From an uncultured Rivibacter sp. (GTDB lineage Bacteria; Pseudomonadota; Gammaproteobacteria; Burkholderiales; Burkholderiaceae), in assembly GCA_946481025.1 (NCBI GenBank), contig CAMLNA010000202.1, forward strand, positions 1-6,098: 6,098 bases of DNA. The letters run 5' to 3'. The number at the start of each line of letters is the position of its first letter. The first letter of the stretch is position 1. A program made the position numbers and the translations under genes. A model generated the notes under the pieces. It worked only from the letters and a program-made list of their open reading frames with translations, was not told the origin of the DNA and searched no databases. Positions 1 to 6,038 of the stretch are shown here, piece by piece.

Positions 1-41
1 CGCTGGCGGACCGGCAAAGCCGGATCCGCGGCGTCCGCTGG
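1..41. repeat. Palindromic intergenic repeat, copy 1 (truncated by window edge)
   Basis: A GC-rich imperfect palindrome lies just upstream of livH. Positions 6-15 can pair with 19-29 (inner stem CCGGC/GCCGG, loop AAA, outer stem GCGGA/TCCGC, one bulged A at 24). Positions 10-35 match 1065-1090 at 24 of 26 bases, so the same element occurs on both sides of livH. Its left part is probably cut off by the window start. It resembles the REP-like intergenic repeats I recall from Comamonadaceae genomes; that family assignment is from memory and not verified. Confidence 0.65.
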
Positions 42-82
42 ACTCGGGTTGCTGAACGCGGGCGATAGACGAAGCGATCGAC

Positions 83-1003
83 ATGAATGCCATCCTCCTT
101 CTCGAACAGGGGCTCAACGGCCTGCAGTTCGGCCTCATGCTCTTCCTGCTCGCCGCGGGGCTCACGCTCGTGTTCGGCATCATGGACATGATCAATCTCG
201 CGCACGGCTCGCTCTACATGGTGGGGGCCTACCTCACCGCGGCGGCGGCCCAGGCTTCTGGCTCGTTCCTCGTCGGCCTGGGCGCGGGCATCGCCGGCAC
301 CGCGGTCTTCGGCATGGCGCTGGAGGTCACGGTGCTGCGCAGGCTCTACCAGCGTGACCACCTGTCGCAGGTGCTGGGCACCTTCGCCATCCTGCTGATG
401 TGCAACGAGGCGGTGCGCATGATCTGGGGCTCGCAGCCCATCCTGCTCAACCCGCCGGCGGCGCTGTCGGGCCCGGCCACGCTGTGGGACGGCTTCGACT
501 ACCCGGCCTTCCGGCTGGTCATCATCGGCGTGGGCCTCGCGGTGGCGGTCGGCCTGTACTTCCTCATCACCCGCACCCGGGTCGGCATGCAGGTGAGGGC
601 GGGCGCCTCCAACCGCGAGATGGCCCTGGCCATGGGCTCCGACGTGCGCCGGCTGTTCACGCTGGTGTTCGGCGTGGGCGCCGCGCTGTGCGCGCTGGCC
701 GGCGGGCTGCTCGGGCCGCTGGTGGCGGTGCAGGTCGGCATGGGCGAGAGCATCCTGATCCTGGCCTTCGTGGTGATCGTGATCGGCGGCATCGGCTCGA
801 TCCGCGGCGCGTTGATGGGATCGCTGCTGGTGGGCGTGGTCGACACCGTGGGCCGCACCTTCGTGCCGGTGGCGCTGGGCGGCCTGCTCGGCCCTTCGGC
901 GGCCTCGGGCGCGGGCCCGGCGCTCGCCTCCATCCTGATCTACGTGTTGATGGCCGTGGTGCTCTTCTGGAAGCCACAGGGCCTGTTCCCGGCCAGAGGT
1001 TGA
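83..1003 (+). CDS. livH: Branched-chain amino acid-family ABC transporter permease, LivH type
   Basis: This is one of the two inner-membrane permease subunits of a HAAT/Liv-family importer. The 306-aa length fits the family (about 290-310). About eight hydrophobic segments span the protein. The family-typical N-terminal stretch is clear: L11-N-G-L-Q-F-G at the start of the first helix, then AAGLTLVFGIMDMINLAHGS at residues 24-43. The cytoplasmic coupling region (about residues 170-200, with RAGASNREMALAMG) contacts the ATPases, and the late G235-G-I-G-S-I-R-G motif is also diagnostic. The chosen ATG at 83 gives the usual N-terminus, although the upstream Shine-Dalgarno sequence is weak. livM follows after a repeat-containing gap. 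The family is known for leucine, but homologues also carry urea, amides and aromatic acids, so the substrate cannot be read from this gene. The enzymes downstream suggest an organic acid. Confidence 0.93.
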   Translation: MNAILLLEQGLNGLQFGLMLFLLAAGLTLVFGIMDMINLAHGSLYMVGAYLTAAAAQASGSFLVGLGAGIAGTAVFGMALEVTVLRRLYQRDHLSQVLGTFAILLMCNEAVRMIWGSQPILLNPPAALSGPATLWDGFDYPAFRLVIIGVGLAVAVGLYFLITRTRVGMQVRAGASNREMALAMGSDVRRLFTLVFGVGAALCALAGGLLGPLVAVQVGMGESILILAFVVIVIGGIGSIRGALMGSLLVGVVDTVGRTFVPVALGGLLGPSAASGAGPALASILIYVLMAVVLFWKPQGLFPARG

Positions 1004-1010
1004 TCGATGT

Positions 1011-1090
1011 GGCCCACCCCCGTAGCGCCTTCGGCGCTCCCCCTCGAGGGGGCGACGCCAGCCAACCGGCAGAGCCGGATCGGCGGCGTC
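1011..1090. repeat. Palindromic intergenic repeat, copy 2, with three stem-loops
   Basis: This element lies in the 137-bp livH-livM gap and is a chain of three hairpins: AGCGCC-TTC-GGCGCT at 1024-1038, a perfect 14-bp palindrome CCCCCTCGAGGGGG at 1039-1052, and CCGGC-AGA-GCCGG at 1066-1078. Positions 1065-1090 match the copy before livH at 24 of 26 bases, and the outer stem shows a compensating base-pair change. There is no T-run after any stem, so it does not look like an ordinary intrinsic terminator. Inside an operon such elements may protect the upstream mRNA end or moderate read-through, but that is inference. Confidence 0.75.
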
Positions 1091-1140
1091 TACCTGCTCG
1101 CTGCTTGTCGAGCCGCCGCTGAGCTTCGAGAGTTGAACGA

Positions 1141-2157
1141 ATGAGCGCAATGATTGATCAGCAGGCACCCGCTGCGTCCACCGCCGGGACGAGCCCCGAA
1201 TCAGGGCCAGCCCCCGGCCTGCTCGACCACCCGCTGCACTGGCGCCGGGCGCTGGTGCTGCTGGCGGTGCTGGTGGCCGTGCCGCCGGTGGCCCAGGCGC
1301 TCGACGAGACCTTCTACATCGGGCTGGCCAGCCGCATCCTCATCTTCGCGCTGGCGGCCACCAGCCTGAACCTCATCCTCGGTTTCGGCGGGCTGGTCAG
1401 CTTCGGGCATGCGGCCTTCCTCGGCATCGGGGCCTATACCGTCGGCATCCTCATGCACCACGGGGTGAGCTCGGGCTGGGTGGCCTGGCCGCTGGCGGTG
1501 GTGACGGGCGGGCTGTTCGCGCTCGTCATCGGCGCGATCAGCCTGCGCACCCGCGGCGTGTACTTCATCATGATCACGCTGGCCTTCGCGCAGATGCTGT
1601 ACTACGTGATGATCTCGCTGCGCGACTACGGCGGCGAAGACGGCCTGAGCCTGCCCGGCCGCTCGAAGATCGGCATCAACCTGGGCGACGACACCAACTT
1701 CTACTACGTGGTCCTGTTCCTGCTGGTGGCCGCCTTCGTGTTCGTGCAGCGCCTGCTCAACGCCCGCTTCGGCCATGTGCTGCAAAGCGTGCGCGAGAAC
1801 GAAACCCGCATGGCGGCGATCGGCTTCCCGGTCTACCGCTACAAGCTGCTGGCCTTCACCATCGCCGGCGCGCTGGCCGGGCTGGCCGGAGCGCTGGTGG
1901 CGAACCAGAGCGGCATCGTGAGCCCCTCGCTGATGCACTGGAGCCAGAGCGGCGCGCTGATGGTGATGGTGATCCTGGGCGGTGTCGGGCACCTGTACGG
2001 CGGCTTCGTGGGCGCGGTGGTGCTGTTGCTGCTGGAGGAGGTCGCGCTGGGCTACACCATCCACTGGCAGTTCGGCGTGGGGGCGGTGCTGCTGCTGGTG
2101 GTGCTGGTGGCCCCCAGGGGCCTGATGGGTCTGTTCTCGAGGGGCCGTCAGTCATGA
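1141..2157 (+). CDS. livM: Branched-chain amino acid-family ABC transporter permease, LivM type
   Basis: This is the second permease subunit, partner of LivH in the inner-membrane channel. Its 338 aa are normal for LivM. A Pro/Ala-rich, probably cytoplasmic N-terminal tail of about 33 residues precedes the first hydrophobic segment. Family signatures include the GFGGLVSFGHAAFLGIGAY block near residues 81-99, RTRGVYFIMITLAFAQM in the middle, and the ATPase-coupling loop beginning V217-R-E-N-E-T-R and running into AAIGFPVYRYKLLAF. The ILGGVGHLYGGFVGA motif lies near the C-terminus. The ATG at 1141 has a modest CGAGAG ribosome site at 1127-1132; a second in-frame ATG at 1150 is possible and would change little. 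The gene ends in a 4-bp ATGA overlap with livG, indicating coupled translation. As for LivH, the substrate is not determined by sequence. Confidence 0.93.
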   Translation: MSAMIDQQAPAASTAGTSPESGPAPGLLDHPLHWRRALVLLAVLVAVPPVAQALDETFYIGLASRILIFALAATSLNLILGFGGLVSFGHAAFLGIGAYTVGILMHHGVSSGWVAWPLAVVTGGLFALVIGAISLRTRGVYFIMITLAFAQMLYYVMISLRDYGGEDGLSLPGRSKIGINLGDDTNFYYVVLFLLVAAFVFVQRLLNARFGHVLQSVRENETRMAAIGFPVYRYKLLAFTIAGALAGLAGALVANQSGIVSPSLMHWSQSGALMVMVILGGVGHLYGGFVGAVVLLLLEEVALGYTIHWQFGVGAVLLLVVLVAPRGLMGLFSRGRQS

Positions 2158-2906
2158 CCTCGTTGCTCCAGATCGATGGGCTGGTGAAGCGCTTCGGCGG
2201 CCTGACCGCCACCGACCAGGCGCGCTTCGACGTGCGCCACGGCGAGGTGCATGCGCTGATCGGCCCCAACGGCGCGGGCAAGACCACGCTGATCCACCAG
2301 ATCTCCGGGGCGCTGGCACCGGACGCGGGCCGCGTGATCTTCGATGGCGCAGACTTCACCGCCATGCCGATGCACGAACGTGTGCTGCGCGGACTGGCAC
2401 GTTCGTACCAGATCACGAGCATCTTCAAGCGCATGAGCGTGCTCGACAACCTGGCGCTGGCGGTGCAGGCCCGTTCGGGCACGAGCTTCCGCTTCTGGGC
2501 GCGGGCACGTGCCGAGCGCGAGCGCTACGACGAAGCCGCCGCGATCGGCCAGCGCGTGGGGCTGGCCGATCGCCTGCACGCGCAGGCCGGCGCACTGGCG
2601 CACGGCGAACAGCGCCAGCTCGAGGTGGGGCTGGCGGTGGCCACCCGCCCCAAGTTGCTGCTGCTCGACGAGCCGATGGCCGGCATGGGGCCCGAAGAAT
2701 CAGAAGCCATGGTGCTGCTGCTGCAGAGCCTGCGCAGCGAACTCACCGTGCTGCTGGTGGAACACGACATGGACGCGGTGTTTCGCCTGGCCGACCGGGT
2801 GTCGACGCTGGTGTCGGGCCGCGTCATCGCCACCGGCACGGTGCAGGAGATCCGCGACCATCCGGAGGTGAAGAAGGCCTACCTGGGCGAGGAGGAGGTG
2901 GCATGA
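2154..2906 (+). CDS. livG: ABC transporter ATP-binding protein, LivG type
   Basis: This is the first cytoplasmic ATPase of the importer (250 aa, usual LivG length). Visible motifs are Walker A GPNGAGKTT at residues 37-45, the signature LAHGEQ at 148-153, Walker B LLLLDE at 168-173 with catalytic Glu173, and the switch histidine His204 in VEHDMD. The LivG-specific block between Walker A and the signature (RSYQITSIFKRMSVLDNLALA) is present. The first position of the signature motif proper is Ala rather than the common Ser (LSxGQ), a variation I consider tolerated in LivG. The start overlaps the livM stop by 4 bp, with a GAGGGG ribosome site at 2139-2144. The C-terminus ends GEEEVA, and the codons for this acidic tail double as the strong ribosome site of livF. 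Confidence 0.93.
   Translation: MTSLLQIDGLVKRFGGLTATDQARFDVRHGEVHALIGPNGAGKTTLIHQISGALAPDAGRVIFDGADFTAMPMHERVLRGLARSYQITSIFKRMSVLDNLALAVQARSGTSFRFWARARAERERYDEAAAIGQRVGLADRLHAQAGALAHGEQRQLEVGLAVATRPKLLLLDEPMAGMGPEESEAMVLLLQSLRSELTVLLVEHDMDAVFRLADRVSTLVSGRVIATGTVQEIRDHPEVKKAYLGEEEVA
2890..2900 (+). promoter_or_regulatory. Strong Shine-Dalgarno site of livF inside livG
   Basis: The sequence AGGAGGAGGTG is a near-ideal complement to the 16S rRNA 3' end and lies 2-7 bases before the livF ATG at 2903, depending on the register used. It is embedded in the last codons of livG and is the best ribosome-binding site in the window. It supports both the livF start and efficient translation of the second ATPase. 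Confidence 0.8.
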
Positions 2907-3613
2907 CGGCGGTTCTTCAAGTCAAGGGACTGGAGACGGCCTACGGTTCGAGCCAGGTCCTCTTCGGCCTGGACTTCGACATCGCGGCCGGCGAAGTGGC
3001 CACGCTGCTCGGCCGCAATGGCATGGGCAAGACCACCACCGTGCGTTCCATCCTGGGTCTGGTGCGCTCGCGCGGCGGCGAGGTGCGCTTCCTGGGAGAG
3101 CGCATCGAGCGCCTCGCGCCCGACCGCATCGCCCGCATGGGCCTGGCGGTGGTGCCCGAGGGGCGGCAGATCTTTCCCAACCTGTCGGTCGAGGAAAACC
3201 TGCGCGCCTTTGCCGCCAACCGGGCGGCGTCGGCCGAGCCCTGGACGCTGGAGAAGGTGTATGCGCTCTTCCCGCGGCTGGCCGAGCGGCGCAGCAACAT
3301 GGGCAACCAGCTGTCGGGCGGCGAGCAGCAGATGCTCGCCATCGGACGCGCGCTGATGACCAACCCGCGGCTGCTGATCCTCGACGAGGCCACCGAGGGC
3401 CTGGCCCCGCTGATCCGCGAAGAGATCTGGCGCTGCCTGGCGGCGCTGCGCACGCACGGCCAGACCATCCTCGTGATCGACAAGTATGTGCAGCGACTGG
3501 TGCGGCTGGCCGACCGCCACACCATCATCGAGCGCGGGCGCGTCGCCTGGCAGGGCGCATCGCAAGCGCTCGCGGCCGACCCGGCCCTGTGGAAGCGTTA
3601 TGTCGGAGTCTGA
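2903..3613 (+). CDS. livF: ABC transporter ATP-binding protein, LivF type
   Basis: This is the second ATPase subunit (236 aa), expected to form a heterodimer with LivG under the LivH/LivM pair. Motifs are Walker A GRNGMGKTT at residues 37-45, a Q-loop region leading to VPEGRQIFPNLSVEENL, the signature LSGGEQ at 137-142, and Walker B LLILDE at 157-162 with Glu162, followed by ATEGLAP, which is characteristic of LivF. At the switch position, where most ABC ATPases have His and LivF proteins usually read VEQN, this protein reads V-I-D193-K194-Y195. The change sits in an otherwise intact protein, so it probably marks a subfamily rather than a broken gene. The ATG overlaps the livG stop by 4 bp. 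A 12-bp gap separates it from the thioesterase gene, consistent with one transcript. Confidence 0.92.
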   Translation: MTAVLQVKGLETAYGSSQVLFGLDFDIAAGEVATLLGRNGMGKTTTVRSILGLVRSRGGEVRFLGERIERLAPDRIARMGLAVVPEGRQIFPNLSVEENLRAFAANRAASAEPWTLEKVYALFPRLAERRSNMGNQLSGGEQQMLAIGRALMTNPRLLILDEATEGLAPLIREEIWRCLAALRTHGQTILVIDKYVQRLVRLADRHTIIERGRVAWQGASQALAADPALWKRYVGV

Positions 3614-3625
3614 GCCTGAACCTGA

Positions 3626-4078
3626 ATGAATTCATCCATTGCCACACGCCACGCCTTCGAACGGCAGCAGCCCATCCGCTTCGCGCACTGCGACCCGGCG
3701 GGCATCGTGTTCTTTCCGCAGTACATGGTGATGCTCAACAACCTGGTCGAAGACTGGTTCGACCGGGGCCTGGGCATCCCGTATGCCGACCTGCTGGGCG
3801 CGCGCCGCACCGGTCTGCCGACCGTGAGGCTCGAAGTCGACTTCACCGCGCCCAGCCGCATGGGCGAGACGGTGCTGATGGGCCTGTCGATCGAACGCCT
3901 GGGCAGCCGCTCGATCACGCTCGCGCTCGGCTGCCGGCTGGGCGACGAGGCCCGCTTTCGCGCGAGGCAGGTGCTGGTGTGCACCTCGCTCGAAACGCAC
4001 AAGGCGATCGAGCTGCCCGCGGACGTGCGCGACGCGATGAAGCGCTTCGAGGCAGGACAACAGGAGACGCAACGATGA
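3626..4078 (+). CDS. Acyl-CoA thioesterase, 4-hydroxybenzoyl-CoA thioesterase (hot-dog) family
   Basis: This is a predicted cytoplasmic hydrolase that splits acyl- or aroyl-CoA into the free acid and CoA. The 150-aa single-domain length is typical of the 4HBT/YbgC hot-dog family. The active-site motif H21-C-D23-P-A-G-I-V-F-F-P-Q-Y33 is intact; the Asp corresponds to the catalytic aspartate of the Pseudomonas CBS3 4-hydroxybenzoyl-CoA thioesterase. The segment LEVDFTAPSRMGE is the usual central-strand region. The start is fixed by an in-frame TGA immediately upstream (3623-3625) and by the absence of another early Met. There is no good Shine-Dalgarno sequence, so translation may depend on ribosomes finishing livF 12 bases earlier. 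Its last codons overlap the RidA gene (ATGA). Within a CoA-degradation operon it may release CoA from dead-end thioesters. The true substrate is unknown. Confidence 0.88.
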   Translation: MNSSIATRHAFERQQPIRFAHCDPAGIVFFPQYMVMLNNLVEDWFDRGLGIPYADLLGARRTGLPTVRLEVDFTAPSRMGETVLMGLSIERLGSRSITLALGCRLGDEARFRARQVLVCTSLETHKAIELPADVRDAMKRFEAGQQETQR

Positions 4079-4476
4079 CGACGAACAAGGTTCTGCTGCC
4101 GCGCGGCTGGCCGCGCCCCAAGGGATACGCCAACGGCGTGATGGCCCGCGGCCAGACGGTCTTCGTGGCCGGCATGGTGGGCTGGGACGCCGACGGCGTG
4201 TTCCACACCGACGACTTCGCGGGCCAGGTGCGCCAGGCCTTGCAGAACGTGGTGGCGGTGCTCGAGGAAGCGGGTGCAAGGCCCGAGCACATCGTGCGCA
4301 TGACCTGGTACGTGACCGACAAGCGCGAATACATGGCCGCCTCCCGCGAGGTGGGGGCGGCGTTCCGCGAGCTGATCGGCAGCTTCAATGCCGCCATGAC
4401 CGCCGTGGAGGTGTCGGCCCTGATCGAAGACCGCGCCAAGGTCGAGATCGAGGTCACCGCCGTCATTCCGGACTGA
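4075..4476 (+). CDS. RidA/YjgF-family protein lacking the canonical arginine
   Basis: This is a 133-aa protein of the RidA (YjgF/YER057c/UK114) fold, a small trimeric family in which archetypes hydrolyse enamine/imine intermediates to ketones plus ammonia. Family features are seen in order: GYANGVMARGQTVFVAG near residues 17-33, QVRQALQNVVAVLEEAGA at 51-68, a strand like VRMTWYVTD at 74-82, and the C-terminal VEVSALIEDRAKVEIEV, which keeps the conserved Glu region. Where E. coli RidA has its ligand-binding Arg105 (P-A-R-S), this protein has A-A-M108-T. It therefore resembles the Rid subfamilies that lack Arg, and deaminase activity cannot be assumed. The start ATG overlaps the thioesterase stop and has AGGAG at 4062-4066, eight bases upstream; longer in-frame readings to 3589 would be spurious. 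Its place among CoA genes suggests a pathway-specific role. Confidence 0.88.
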   Translation: MTTNKVLLPRGWPRPKGYANGVMARGQTVFVAGMVGWDADGVFHTDDFAGQVRQALQNVVAVLEEAGARPEHIVRMTWYVTDKREYMAASREVGAAFRELIGSFNAAMTAVEVSALIEDRAKVEIEVTAVIPD

Positions 4477-4483
4477 ACCCGCC

Positions 4484-6016
4484 ATGCCTTTCGATCCGCA
4501 AGCCCCCGACCTGAAGATCGCCGTCGTCGGCACCGGCGCCATGGGCCGCGGCATCGCGCAGGTCGCGGCGCAGGCCGGCTGCACGGTACTGCTGTTCGAT
4601 GCCCAGCCGGAGGCCGCGGCCAAGGCGCGCGAAGGCCTGCGGCACACCTTCGAGACGCTGGTCGCCAAGGGCAAGCTCACGGCCGATGCCGCCGCCGAGG
4701 CGGTGGGCCGGCTGCGGGTGGAACACGACATCGGCGGGCTCGCGCCTGCGCAGGTGGTGGTCGAGGCCATCGTCGAGGACCTCGACGTGAAACGCACCTT
4801 GTTCCGCGAACTCGAAGACATCGTCCCGGCCGATGCGGTGCTGGCGAGCAACACCTCGTCGCTGTCCATCACCGCCATCGCCACCGCCTGCCGGCAGCCG
4901 GGGCGCGTGGCCGGCCTGCACTTCTTCAACCCCGTGCCGCTCATGAAGGTGGCCGAGGTGATCGACGGCCTGCGCACCGAGCCGGCGGTAGGCGACGCGC
5001 TGATGGCACTGGTGCGCCGCTTCGGCCACCAGCCGGTGCGCGCGCTCGACACGCCGGGGTTCATCGTCAACCATGCCGGCCGGGGCTACAACACCGAGGC
5101 GCTCAAGCTGCTGGGCGAAGGCGTCGCCGGGGTGCAGACGATCGACGAGATCCTGCGCGAGCAGGCGGGCTTTCGGATGGGCCCGTTCGAGCTGATGGAC
5201 CTGACCGGGCTCGACGTGTCGCAGCCGGTCATGGAATCGATCTACCGCCAGTTCTATGACGAACCCCGCTACCGGCCCTCGGCCCTGGCGGCGCTGCGTC
5301 GCACCGGCGGCCTGCTCGGTCGCAAGACGGGCGAAGGCTTCTATCGCTACGAAGCGGGCCAGCAGGTCAAGGCCGCCGCGGCCGCCGCGCCCGCTGCCCG
5401 GCCCCGCAGCGTGTGGGTGGGCGACCTGGTGCCCGACTGGGCCGAGCAGGCGCGCCAGCTCGCCGGCTCGCTGGGGGCGGTGGTCGAGCGCACCGCCGTG
5501 CCGAGCGAGCAGGCGCTGATCGTCGTCACGCCCTGCGGCGAGGACGTGAGCTTCGTCTGCTCGCGCCACGGCTGGGACGCGCGGCGAGCGGTCGGCCTCG
5601 ACATGCTGGTGCCGCAGGCCAGGCGCCGTACCGTGGTCCAGACCCCGCTGACGCAGCCGGCGCAGCGCGATGCGGCCGCAGGGCTGTTCGGCGCCGACGG
5701 CGTGCCGGTCAGCCTGGTGCGCGACAGCGTCGGCCTGGTGGCTCAGCGGGTGCTGGCCAACGTGGTCAACATCGGCTGCGACATGGCCCAGCAGGGCATC
5801 GCCACGCCGGCCGACATCGACCTCGCGGTGCAGCTGGGGCTCGGCTACCCGCGCGGGCCGCTGGCCTGGGGCGATGCACTGGGCCCGCGCCGGCTGCTCG
5901 CCATCCTGGAGCACATGACCGCCATCACCGGCGATCCGCGTTATCGACCGTCGCCCTGGCTGCGCCGCCGCGCGCACCTGGGTGTTTCGCTCACCACGCC
6001 CGAGCCCGGGCTCTGA
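4484..6016 (+). CDS. 3-hydroxyacyl-CoA dehydrogenase, PaaH/HbdA-like two-half form
   Basis: This enzyme is predicted to oxidise an L-3-hydroxyacyl-CoA to the 3-oxoacyl-CoA with NAD+, a beta-oxidation step in the cytoplasm. The N-terminal Rossmann domain (about 11-188) has GTGAMG at 16-21 and Asp39 for NAD ribose. The catalytic set is complete: Ser125/126 in NTSS, His146 in HFFNP, Glu158, and Asn196 in TPGFIVN, with spacings equal to those of the human enzyme. A first helical 3HCDH domain follows (about 190-288), then an Ala-rich linker (296-308), a second Rossmann-like segment (about 309-405) and a second 3HCDH domain (about 410-495). The 510-aa length matches bacterial PaaH-type proteins. 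It starts 7 bases after the RidA gene with a poor ribosome site, so coupling is likely. The exact substrate is not readable; short-chain, dicarboxylic or ring-derived hydroxyacyl-CoA are all possible. Confidence 0.92.
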   Translation: MPFDPQAPDLKIAVVGTGAMGRGIAQVAAQAGCTVLLFDAQPEAAAKAREGLRHTFETLVAKGKLTADAAAEAVGRLRVEHDIGGLAPAQVVVEAIVEDLDVKRTLFRELEDIVPADAVLASNTSSLSITAIATACRQPGRVAGLHFFNPVPLMKVAEVIDGLRTEPAVGDALMALVRRFGHQPVRALDTPGFIVNHAGRGYNTEALKLLGEGVAGVQTIDEILREQAGFRMGPFELMDLTGLDVSQPVMESIYRQFYDEPRYRPSALAALRRTGGLLGRKTGEGFYRYEAGQQVKAAAAAAPAARPRSVWVGDLVPDWAEQARQLAGSLGAVVERTAVPSEQALIVVTPCGEDVSFVCSRHGWDARRAVGLDMLVPQARRRTVVQTPLTQPAQRDAAAGLFGADGVPVSLVRDSVGLVAQRVLANVVNIGCDMAQQGIATPADIDLAVQLGLGYPRGPLAWGDALGPRRLLAILEHMTAITGDPRYRPSPWLRRRAHLGVSLTTPEPGL

Positions 6017-6027
6017 GCACCCGATCT

Positions 6028-6032
6028 AGGAG
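6028..6032 (+). promoter_or_regulatory. Shine-Dalgarno site for the acyl-CoA dehydrogenase gene
   Basis: AGGAG lies six bases upstream of the ATG at 6039 in the 22-bp gap after the 3-hydroxyacyl-CoA dehydrogenase gene. It supports this start for the truncated last gene. Confidence 0.7.
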
Positions 6033-6038
6033 CCTGAC

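Noticed and set aside
1024..1052. Intrinsic terminator after livH
   Set aside because: Stable stems are present but no T-run follows, and livM, the obligate partner of LivH, lies downstream. A repeat element explains the structure better.
1201..2064. 287-codon minus-strand frame with His/Gln-rich translation
   Set aside because: It is the antisense shadow of livM, which has clear family motifs. The His/Gln richness reflects reverse-complemented Leu/Val codons.
3589..4074. N-terminal extension of the RidA protein by about 160 residues
   Set aside because: The upstream part runs out of frame through the thioesterase gene and is low-complexity Arg/Pro/Gly. The ATG at 4075 has an AGGAG site and gives the normal RidA length.
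3598..5070. 490-codon open frame on the minus strand
   Set aside because: It lies antisense to four well-recognised genes. Its composition (Ser/Arg/Thr/Ala rich, no motifs) is what the reverse strand of GC-rich coding DNA gives.
5369..5410. GCC/GCG tandem run as a possible microsatellite or assembly artefact
   Set aside because: It keeps frame and encodes an Ala/Pro-rich linker between two domains of the dehydrogenase, a normal place for such a sequence.
4463..5977. 504-codon open frame on the minus strand
   Set aside because: It is antisense to the 3-hydroxyacyl-CoA dehydrogenase, and the His/Arg/Gln-rich translation has no recognisable domain. Long antisense frames are common at this GC content.
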